A stretch of 12,982 nt of DNA, taken from assembly GCA_039934475.1 (NCBI GenBank), contig JBDTMC010000199.1, positions 1 through 12,982 of the forward strand, given 5' to 3'. Shown here one piece after another: positions 1 through 5,480 of this stretch. The notes under the pieces are model-generated. The model searched no databases. It saw only the letters and a program-made list of their open reading frames with translations, and was not told where the DNA came from. Position numbers and translations under genes: made by a program. How positions within the stretch are numbered: position 1 is the stretch's first letter; every line of letters begins with the position of its first letter. This DNA comes from JBDTMC01 sp039934475. GTDB taxonomy: Bacteria; Acidobacteriota; Terriglobia; Bryobacterales; Bryobacteraceae.

Positions 1-501
1 TGGTGTACAAGGTGGACGCGACGGGCCGTGAGGCGGTGTTGTATAGCTTTACGGGCGGAGCCGATGGGAGCCATCCCAATGCCGGCGTGATTGCGGATGC
101 GGCAGGCAACCTGTACGGAACGACCTCCGGTGCGGCCGGAAACCTGGGAACAGTGTACAAATTGGACACAGCCGGGCAGGTGACGGTGCTGTATCGCTTT
201 TCGGGGGGAGCGGATGGAAGCCAACCCTATTCCGGTTTGATCCGCGATGCGGCGGGCAATTTCTACGGGACTACTTTGTACGGCGGCACCGCAGGCGTGG
301 GAGTGGTTTACAAGCTGGATGCGGCCAGTCACCAGACGGTGCTCTACCAATGAGACCGTGCTGCACAGCTTCACCGGCGGCACCGATGGAGGCCGTCCTC
401 TGGGCGGCGTGATTGGTGACGCTGCCGGCAACCTCTATGGGACGGCCAGCACGGGCGGGACCCGAGGCACCGGAGTGGTCTTCAAACTCAAACGGCCGTA
501 G
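1..501 (+). pseudogene. GloVer-type tandem-repeat secreted protein, 3' part, frameshifted
   Basis: This is the C-terminal part of a protein made of repeats of about 50 residues, each of the form VYKLD...TVLYSFTGG.DGS.P..G.I.DAAGNLYGTT..GG. It resembles the 'choice-of-anchor tandem repeat GloVer-containing' proteins common in Acidobacteria, which are probably secreted beta-propeller-like surface proteins. Repeat 1 spans about 3-152, repeat 2 about 153-305 and repeat 3 about 306-489. The frame used from base 3 stops at TGA 351-353 after HQTVLYQ. The repeat then resumes in the +1 frame at 352 (ETVLHSFTGGTDGG) and ends at TAG 499-501 after FKLKRP. The break coincides with an imperfect 19-bp duplication, so the gene is either a real frameshift mutant or carries a sequencing or assembly error in repetitive DNA. 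The 5' end lies outside the window. The family call is from the repeat motif only. Confidence 0.75.
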
Positions 502-548
502 AGGTGTCAAATGGGCGGCGCGTTGGAAGAGCTTCGTCTGGAAGGTTC

Positions 549-568
549 TCCGTTCGCGTACGGATTTT
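549..568 (+). terminator. weak possible terminator hairpin
   Basis: TCCGT (549-553) and ACGGA (560-564) form a 5-bp stem with a 6-nt loop, followed by TTTT (565-568). It lies about 50 bp after the repeat-protein stop. The stem is short, so this is only a candidate. Confidence 0.25.
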
Positions 569-641
569 AGATTCGTGCATACGGTGCAACGCGGGACCAG
601 TTTCTTGCGTCGTTGTGATACTTGGCGGTTTCGATGCCAGC

Positions 642-707
642 GGCGCCGTGGCTGTGATCTATAGGCGCCGTGGCTGTGATCTATAGGCTCCGTGGCTGTG
701 ATCTATA
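642..707 (+). repeat. three tandem copies of a 22-bp unit upstream of the VWA-S24-Cas6 genes
   Basis: Three head-to-tail copies lie at 642-663, 664-685 and 686-707, with no spacer between them. Each begins GGCGCCGTGG (GGCTCCGTGG in copy 3) and ends TGTGATCTATA. Copies 1 and 2 are identical, and copy 3 differs by one base (T at 689). The 22-bp period is about two helical turns, so each copy presents the same DNA face, as expected of stacked operator sites. The last copy runs directly into a TATAAT box. No spacers are present, so it is not a CRISPR array. The unit is not a multiple of 3 and the stretch is not coding. A recent slippage or duplication is the alternative explanation. Confidence 0.85.
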
Positions 708-709
708 AT
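704..709 (+). promoter_or_regulatory. -10 promoter box for the VWA-S24-Cas6 genes
   Basis: A perfect TATAAT sits at the junction of the third 22-bp repeat and the downstream DNA, 23 nt before the ATG at 733. No good TTGACA-like -35 lies at 16-18 bp, where the preceding repeat copy falls instead. The promoter may therefore depend on an activator bound to the repeats. This is inferred from sequence alone. Confidence 0.45.
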
Positions 710-732
710 TGAGGCAAGGTTTTCATCCCAAT

Positions 733-1812
733 ATGACCCGCAGACCCGTGCTTCGCATTTTCGCCGTGCCCCTGTGCGCTGCCGCGGTGGCGGCGGGTTC
801 CCTGGTTTGGGGGCAGACGCCGGCAGCGGCTCCAACTCCGGCCCCCGGCAAGAACATTCCCGGTCCTGCCGCCGCCCACAACGCCATCAAGGTCTCGGTC
901 AACGAAGTCATCGTGCCCGTTACCGTCACCGACGAAAAGGGTCGCTTCGTCTCCAACCTCGAAAAGGCCGACTTCAAGATCTTCGACGAAAATAAAGAGC
1001 AGAACATCAGCTACTTCACCCGTGAGCGCAATCAGCCCGTGGTGGTTGGCTTCCTGCTCGACATGAGCAATTCCCAGCGCCTGCAATGGGCGAAGTTTCT
1101 CGAAGCGGCTCAGGAACTCGTCGTTACGCTCCTCCCCGGTGGCGATCCCAAGTACAGCGGCTATCTCATCACCTACTCCACCGATGCCGAACTGGCTGTC
1201 GATACCACTAGCGACCCGGAGAAGCTGCTCGACAAGATCCGCAAGCTCAAACCCGGCGGCGGCGCTGCCTTGTACGACGCCATCTACATGGCCTGTACCA
1301 GCCGTAACCTCGTCAAAGGCGAGCCCATCGAACCCCGCCGCGTCCTCATCGTCATCGGAGACGGCCACGACAGCGCCAGCAAGAAGACCCTCGACGAAGT
1401 CCTCGAAATCGCGCAGCGCAACCTGGTCACCATCTATGGCGTCAGCACCACCTCCTTCGGCTTCGTTGTGGAAGAAGAAAAGAATCTCGTCCGCCTCGCC
1501 GAGGAAACCGGAGGCCGCGTCGAGTACCCTCTGCAAAACGTCTATAAGGACGTCTCGGGCTATCTCTCCACGCCCTCGGATGAAGGCAACTACGCGCTGA
1601 AAGTCGGCACCGGCGGCTATGCCGGAGCCATCGCGCAGGGTCTGTTCAACGCCGTGGCGAATGTCACCGGCGAAGTGACCACGCAATACATCCTTCGCTA
1701 CATCCCGCAGGACACCGATGTCTCCAAGCCGTTTCGCAATATCCGCGTGGAAGTGAACCTTCCGAACGTCAAAGTCCGAGCCCGTAAAGGTTATTACGCC
1801 ATCGCCCCCTAA
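733..1812 (+). CDS. secreted VWFA-related protein (acidobacterial type)
   Basis: This 359-residue protein is probably exported. The ATG at 733 gives a clean signal peptide (Arg-rich start, then FAVPLCAAAVAAGSLVWG). A TTG 24 nt upstream at 709 would only add polar residues and overlap the -10 box. After a Pro/Ala-rich linker, residues 51-100 form the N-terminal beta domain typical of acidobacterial VWFA-related proteins (IKVSVNEVIVPVTVTDEKG). The von Willebrand A domain follows at about 102-330, with MIDAS motif DMSNS (Asp110, Ser112, Ser114) and a later IGDGHDS. The usual MIDAS Thr in 'GGTALYDA' is replaced, since this protein reads GGAALYDA (Ala178). Metal-dependent ligand binding may therefore be weakened. 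The C-terminus ends KVRARKGYYAIAP, a family hallmark. The S24 gene starts 27 nt downstream on the same strand, so the two are likely cotranscribed. The ligand is unknown. Confidence 0.88.
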   Translation: MTRRPVLRIFAVPLCAAAVAAGSLVWGQTPAAAPTPAPGKNIPGPAAAHNAIKVSVNEVIVPVTVTDEKGRFVSNLEKADFKIFDENKEQNISYFTRERNQPVVVGFLLDMSNSQRLQWAKFLEAAQELVVTLLPGGDPKYSGYLITYSTDAELAVDTTSDPEKLLDKIRKLKPGGGAALYDAIYMACTSRNLVKGEPIEPRRVLIVIGDGHDSASKKTLDEVLEIAQRNLVTIYGVSTTSFGFVVEEEKNLVRLAEETGGRVEYPLQNVYKDVSGYLSTPSDEGNYALKVGTGGYAGAIAQGLFNAVANVTGEVTTQYILRYIPQDTDVSKPFRNIRVEVNLPNVKVRARKGYYAIAP

Positions 1813-1839
1813 CCGATAAGGCAAACAGGAGCCCCCCCA

Positions 1840-2631
1840 TTGACAGCCACCACCACGGCCCACTACAGCATCCTCGAGGTGTGCTGGCCCGGGGCTGCGG
1901 CTGACAACGCCGGAATCTTGCTCGTAGATCCTGAATCCGGCCGCGCGCGGGTCCGCCTGCGGCGCGACTGGGAAGAGATCATCGACGACGACGATGACCG
2001 CGAGGTCTTTGCCCTTTTGCAGCAAGACCTGAACCGCTGGATCGAAGAGACCAGCCCGGCCGAAGTATTGCAGACGCTCGAAGACCGGCTTTCCAACGTC
2101 CTTCGCATCAGCGAACGCGAAGCGGTCGCCGTGGACGACTTCGACCGCACCCTAACCCGCCTCTACAATCGCCATATCCAATCGAACGTCATCCCGTTCC
2201 GCACGCATCTCCCCCTCTATTCGCTGCGCGCGGCCGCGGGCGGCTATGGCGAAGACCGCGCCGTCAACCACGAAGATTGGGTCGAAGTGCCCGCCGACAT
2301 GGCCCTCTCGGAAGATCAGTTTGTGGCCCACGTCGATGGCGACTCCATGGAACCCCTCATCCCCGCCGGAAGCTTGTGTATCTTTCGCAAGCCGCGCGCC
2401 GGTTCCCGCCAAGGCCGCATCCTCCTCGTGCAGCATTTCGGCACGGTGGAAGGCGGCGGCGAAACGACCGTGAAGCGCTGGCGCAGCGAAAAAGTCCAGT
2501 CCGAAGACGGCTGGTCGCACGAGCGCATCATCATGGAACCCCTCAACCAGCCGAAGCATCAGCCCTGGCTGCTGTCGCCGGAACAACAAGAAACCCTTCG
2601 GGTCATCGGCGAATTCGTCAGCGTCTTGTGA
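1840..2631 (+). CDS. LexA-like S24 self-cleaving peptidase-domain protein with unknown N-terminal domain
   Basis: This 263-residue protein starts at TTG 1840, supported by AGGAG at 1827-1831 with 8-nt spacing. Residues about 120-263 form a LexA/UmuD-type S24 domain. The motif VDGDSMEPLIPAG carries nucleophile Ser169, and Lys212 in TTVKRW is the likely general base. An Ala-Gly bond in SLRAAAGGYG (Ala133-Gly134) lies 35 residues before the Ser, close to the spacing of the LexA self-cleavage site. No helix-turn-helix is visible. Instead residues 8-115 begin HYSILEVCWPG, continue NAGILLVDPESGRARVRLRRDWEE, and contain an Asp run (DDDDD). This part distantly resembles DUF3037-type proteins, which is tentative. 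Its stop overlaps the Cas6-like start by 4 nt (GTGA), so the two are translationally coupled. The S24 call is strong. The role as a damage-responsive switch is inferred from the LexA family. Confidence 0.85.
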   Translation: MTATTTAHYSILEVCWPGAAADNAGILLVDPESGRARVRLRRDWEEIIDDDDDREVFALLQQDLNRWIEETSPAEVLQTLEDRLSNVLRISEREAVAVDDFDRTLTRLYNRHIQSNVIPFRTHLPLYSLRAAAGGYGEDRAVNHEDWVEVPADMALSEDQFVAHVDGDSMEPLIPAGSLCIFRKPRAGSRQGRILLVQHFGTVEGGGETTVKRWRSEKVQSEDGWSHERIIMEPLNQPKHQPWLLSPEQQETLRVIGEFVSVL

Positions 2632-3422
2632 CCTTCCACGGACGCCGGTTGCGATTCGGATTCCGTCCGCAAGATTCTCTGCGCTTCCCGCCGGGGAAAG
2701 CGGGAAACACGCTCAGAGGCGCCTTCGGCCTCGTTTCGAATCCCGAACTCTTCGCGCCAAAGAACACCGGCGGCCCCAGTGGTCTAGCCGATCCGCCCCG
2801 CTCCTTCGTCTTCCGCGCCCATCACCTCGACGGGCGGACGATTCCCCCTAAAGACTACTTCCACTTCGATGTCCACCTCTTCGACACTTCCCTAGCAAGG
2901 GAGCGGGAATTCAAACAAGCGATGATAGAACTAGCCGCCGCCGGCCTCGGTCCTGATCGCGTCCCGCTGACGCTCGTTGATCACTCTTCAGAGCTGATCG
3001 CTGTGCCGCTTGCCCCAACCTCATCCCTGGCCCGTCTTCGGCTCCTCTTCCTCACCCCCACCGAACTCAAAACCCAAGGCGAAACCGTCGCTCAGCCCTA
3101 CTTCGGGCCACTCTTCGCGCGCATCCGGGACCGCGTCGCCACATTGCGCGCTCTGTACGGAGAAGGTCCGTTGGACCTCAATTTTCGGCTGTTAGCGGAA
3201 CTCGCGGAACAGATTCAAATGACCCGTTGCGACATTCGGCACGAAGATGTCGAACGCCGCAGCAGCCGCAGCGGCCAGCGCCACCCTCTCGGCGGCTTTG
3301 TCGGCGAGGCCGTCTATGAAGGCGACCTCTCCCCGTTCTTAGGCTGGCTGCGCGCGGCTGAGTTCTGCGGCGTCGGACGGCAGACGGTTTGGGGTAAGGG
3401 TGTCGTTCAGATCGCTACTTGA
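2628..3422 (+). CDS. cas6: Cas6-like CRISPR RAMP endoribonuclease (orphan)
   Basis: This 264-residue protein starts at GTG 2628 inside the stop of the S24 gene. The frame is open further upstream, but that part would lie wholly within the S24 gene. The N-terminal half has RFPPGKAGNTLRGAFG and GPSGLADPPRSFVFR (res. 50-63), as in RAMP-type Cas6 proteins. The C-terminal half matches the Cas6 C-terminal domain: FLTPTELKTQG (141-151), PYFGPLFARIRDRVATLRALYG (157-178), RRSSRSGQRHPLGGFVGEAVY (210-230) and glycine-rich GVGRQTVWGKG (248-258). Cas6 cleaves CRISPR precursor RNA at repeats. The likely catalytic His cannot be chosen safely; His65/His66 and His219 are candidates. No array or other cas gene is in the window, and the partner is an S24 protein. 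It could process crRNA from a distant locus or act on another RNA. Confidence 0.8.
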   Translation: MTFHGRRLRFGFRPQDSLRFPPGKAGNTLRGAFGLVSNPELFAPKNTGGPSGLADPPRSFVFRAHHLDGRTIPPKDYFHFDVHLFDTSLAREREFKQAMIELAAAGLGPDRVPLTLVDHSSELIAVPLAPTSSLARLRLLFLTPTELKTQGETVAQPYFGPLFARIRDRVATLRALYGEGPLDLNFRLLAELAEQIQMTRCDIRHEDVERRSSRSGQRHPLGGFVGEAVYEGDLSPFLGWLRAAEFCGVGRQTVWGKGVVQIAT

Positions 3423-3843
3423 TCTTGGAGTAGTCGGCCGGCGAAAGAAAAGTGCTGTCCACCTTCGCCACAAGCTTGCCGTCCTTCTCCGATTCCGCCT
3501 GCACCTTCTTCCACACTGGGTCGTTGCGGAAGTCGTCCCAGGATTTCTTCGCCGCTTCACGATCCGGGAAAGCCAGGATGTAGGTCAGCGTGTCTTTCGA
3601 AGCCGGCTCGTCCGTCGGAACCCAGTAGCCGATGTTGGTCATCCCATGCTTTTCGAAAAGCTGGATCGTGTGGTCGCGAAACCGCGCTTGCAGGTTCGGC
3701 AGCTTTCCTTCGTTGCAGTGGTACGTACGAAGCTCGAAGACGCGGTTGGCGTCGGCCCGGACCGTACGTTCGGAGCCAAACCAGAAGCCGGCCGAAAAAA
3801 CCGCGGCGGCACACAGGGTGGATAGCGCAAGTTTCTGAATCAT
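3415..3843 (-). CDS. NIPSNAP-family protein with N-terminal signal or anchor
   Basis: This 142-residue protein is read on the minus strand from ATG 3843-3841. Residues 1-24 (MIQKLALSTLCAAAVFSAGFWFG) are a signal peptide or single anchor. The rest, starting at VFELRTYHCNEGKLPNLQARFRDHT, is a ferredoxin-like alpha/beta barrel of the NIPSNAP type, with ELRTY, the helix HTIQLFEKHGM, then NIGYW and ILAFPDREAAKKSWDDFRNDPVWKKV. NIPSNAP proteins are common and poorly understood, and many are dimeric small-molecule or stress-related proteins. Its 3' end overlaps the convergent Cas6-like gene by 8 bp (3415-3422). Upstream it is divergent from the POTRA protein. There is no clear ribosome binding site, and a TACAAT box lies 7 nt before the ATG. 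The family assignment is good and the function is unknown. Confidence 0.85.
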   Translation of the reverse strand: MIQKLALSTLCAAAVFSAGFWFGSERTVRADANRVFELRTYHCNEGKLPNLQARFRDHTIQLFEKHGMTNIGYWVPTDEPASKDTLTYILAFPDREAAKKSWDDFRNDPVWKKVQAESEKDGKLVAKVDSTFLSPADYSKIK

Positions 3844-3850
3844 GGACCCG

Positions 3851-3856
3851 ATTGTA
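3851..3856 (-). promoter_or_regulatory. -10 box, possibly leaderless, for the NIPSNAP-family gene
   Basis: On the minus strand the sequence reads GATACAATCGGGTCCATG. TACAAT lies 7 nt before the ATG, which puts transcription start at or next to the start codon. There is no Shine-Dalgarno sequence. The -35 region is weak. Confidence 0.5.
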
Positions 3857-3928
3857 TCTCAGCAAGCAGGCGAGGAAACCGCCAGAGCCACGCCGCCGTC
3901 GTGAGTACAGAAGAAGATGACGCGCGCA

Positions 3929-3934
3929 TACAAT
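3929..3934 (+). promoter_or_regulatory. -10 box, possibly leaderless, for the POTRA protein
   Basis: The sequence CATACAATCGGATCATG places TACAAT 6 nt before the ATG at 3941. This is nearly the same arrangement and sequence as at the divergent NIPSNAP-family start. It supports the ATG at 3941 over the one at 3917, because a start at 3917 would lie upstream of the -10. No convincing -35 is seen. Confidence 0.5.
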
Positions 3935-3940
3935 CGGATC

Positions 3941-5281
3941 ATGTTCCGCTCGCTGCTATTGGCCACCTTGACGCTAGGGATGGCAGTCGCCGCGCCTCAG
4001 GCGCCGGCAACGAAGAAGACGGTTGGCAAGAAGACGCCCGCTGCGGCCGCCGAAGCCGGGCCTCCCCAGTGGAGGATCGAAAGCATCGTTGTGGAAGGCA
4101 ACAAGAACTACTCCGCCACGCAGATTTTGCAGGTGTCCGGGCTCAAAATCGGCCAGGCGGCCACCAAACCCGACTTTGAAAAAGCGCGCGAACGGTTGAT
4201 CGCCTCCGGAGCGTTTGAGAACGCCGGCTATCGCTATGAGCCCTCGGCGGCCAATACCGGGTATGCCGCCACCGTCACGGTGCAGGAAGTGCAGCCAGTG
4301 TATCCGTACCAGTTTGAGGATCTTCCCGCCGATCCTAAGGAACTGGAAGCGGCCCTCCGCCAGTCCGACCTGCTCTTTGGACCGAAAATCCCTGCGTCGG
4401 AAACCATCCTTAAACGGTACTCGGTGGCCCTCGAACAGTATCTCGCCGCGAAAGGCTTTAAGGATAAAGTATCCGCCCGGGTAAGCCTCGAGAACTTCAA
4501 TGATCTGGTCGTGATCTTCCGTCCCGCCATAGGCGCCATCACCGTTGCCGAGGTTCGGTTTACAGGCGCCGTCATCATCCCGGCCGTGGAGTTGCAGCGT
4601 GCCATCCACGGCGTCGCCATCGGCTCCATCTACCAGGAATCCCGCTTCCGGCAATTCCTCGAAATGACCATCCGGCCGCTCTACGAAGATCGCGGCCGCG
4701 TCAAAGTGGCCTTCCCAAAAGTGACGACTGAGAAAGCCACTGATGTCAAAGGCGTCATCGTCACCGTCGCCGTCGTCGAGGGTGACAGCTACAACCTCGG
4801 CGACGTCAGCATAGTCGGTGCCGGCGCGAAAGTGAAGTTCAAAACCGGCGAGCCGTTCAGCATCACTGCCCTCCAGACCAGCATCGACCAGATTCTCGCC
4901 CAACAACGCCGCCAGGGTTATATGAAGGCCTCCGCGGCCGTCGACCGCGCCTTCGACGAAAAGAAGAAGCTGGTGAACGTGACCATCCGCGTAACGCCGG
5001 GCACTCAGTACACTTTCGGCGAGTTGGAGATCGCCGGCCTCGACATCATCGGCGAGGCCGCTATGAAAAAGATGTGGGGCCTCGAGGCCGGCAAGCCCTT
5101 CGACGCCAATTACCCCGATACCTTCCTCCGCAGTGTCCGCGACGGTGGTCTGTTTGATAACCTCGGCGAGACTAAGGCTGTACCCAAAGTAGACGAGGAG
5201 ACGAAAACTGTGGACGTAACACTCCTCTTCCGTGGGGCTCCCGCGCCGGAAGGACAACGAAGCCGCCGTCGCAGGCGTTGA
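3941..5281 (+). CDS. five-POTRA protein without a beta-barrel (BamA-like N-terminal architecture)
   Basis: This is a 446-residue exported protein. ATG 3941 gives a typical signal peptide (MFRSLLLATLTLGMAVAAP), whereas the in-frame ATG at 3917 adds eight polar residues and lies upstream of the -10 box. A Lys/Ala-rich linker follows. I read five POTRA-like beta-alpha-alpha-beta-beta units at about 44-118 (RIESIVVEGNKNYSATQI), 121-198, 199-284 (VAEVRFTGAVIIPAVEL), 286-357 and 358-431 (FGELEIAGLDIIGEAAM). BamA-type proteins use POTRA units in the periplasm to bind partners and unfolded outer-membrane proteins. BamA also has a C-terminal barrel of about 400 residues. Here the protein stops right after the fifth unit with a basic tail (RSRRRRR). 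It is therefore probably a soluble or peripheral periplasmic scaffold. Unit boundaries are by eye. Confidence 0.78.
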   Translation: MFRSLLLATLTLGMAVAAPQAPATKKTVGKKTPAAAAEAGPPQWRIESIVVEGNKNYSATQILQVSGLKIGQAATKPDFEKARERLIASGAFENAGYRYEPSAANTGYAATVTVQEVQPVYPYQFEDLPADPKELEAALRQSDLLFGPKIPASETILKRYSVALEQYLAAKGFKDKVSARVSLENFNDLVVIFRPAIGAITVAEVRFTGAVIIPAVELQRAIHGVAIGSIYQESRFRQFLEMTIRPLYEDRGRVKVAFPKVTTEKATDVKGVIVTVAVVEGDSYNLGDVSIVGAGAKVKFKTGEPFSITALQTSIDQILAQQRRQGYMKASAAVDRAFDEKKKLVNVTIRVTPGTQYTFGELEIAGLDIIGEAAMKKMWGLEAGKPFDANYPDTFLRSVRDGGLFDNLGETKAVPKVDEETKTVDVTLLFRGAPAPEGQRSRRRRR

Positions 5282-5350
5282 ACGGCAGTCGTTTCAGGTC
5301 AACAGGATACACTTCCCGGTAGTGACATATACCGAATTGCGGAACCGCCG

Positions 5351-5367
5351 TACGGGTACTCCCCGTA
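5351..5367. promoter_or_regulatory. palindrome, candidate activator site upstream of the sigma-54 promoter
   Basis: TACGGG-tactc-CCCGTA is a perfect 6+5+6 inverted repeat. Its centre is about 84 bp upstream of the start point predicted from the sigma-54 promoter, a normal distance for an NtrC-type activator site. A smaller inverted repeat (CGGTA/TACCG, 5317-5334) lies further upstream. The assignment to the downstream regulator is inferred. Confidence 0.4.
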
Positions 5368-5416
5368 TGTGTTTGACAAATCATGTAATCTACTGTGTGG
5401 GCATGAGTTGTCCGGC

Positions 5417-5432
5417 TGGCACCAAAACTGCT
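5417..5432 (+). promoter_or_regulatory. sigma-54 (-24/-12) promoter of the sensor kinase-regulator operon
   Basis: TGGCACCAAAACTGCT matches the consensus TGGCACG-N4-TTGCW at all positions except two (C for G at position 7, C for T at position 12). The invariant GG and GC are at the correct spacing. Predicted transcription start is near 5443, about 38 nt before the kinase TTG. The operon encodes a sigma-54 activator, so autoregulation is plausible. Confidence 0.65.
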
Positions 5433-5480
5433 CTGGGTTGAGCGGCCGGGTGTAGCTGGACGGAAGACATCGGGGAACAC

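Noticed and set aside
623..638. Second sigma-54-like site (TGGCGGTTTCGATGCC) before the VWA gene
   Set aside because: GG and GC spacing fits, but four informative positions differ, and it lies about 110 bp before the start with a TATAAT nearer.
642..707. Possible mini-CRISPR array near the Cas6-like gene
   Set aside because: The three 22-bp copies touch each other with no spacers, so they are a plain tandem repeat.
703..2025. 440-residue minus-strand reading frame opposite the VWA gene
   Set aside because: It is antisense to a clear family member, has no recognisable motif, and results from high-GC codon bias. The same applies to the 427-residue frame opposite the POTRA gene (3974-5257) and the 377-residue frame opposite the kinase (7368-8501).
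2277..2627. N-terminal extension of the Cas6-like frame
   Set aside because: It overlaps the S24 gene entirely, reads as Arg/Pro-rich noise, and Cas6-like sequence begins just after GTG 2628.
3917..3940. Earlier ATG for the POTRA protein
   Set aside because: It lies before the -10 box and adds a polar stretch to an otherwise complete signal peptide.
5373..5378. Perfect TTGACA -35 box upstream of the kinase
   Set aside because: No acceptable -10 lies 16-18 bp downstream (tgtgtg region), while the sigma-54 site fits much better.
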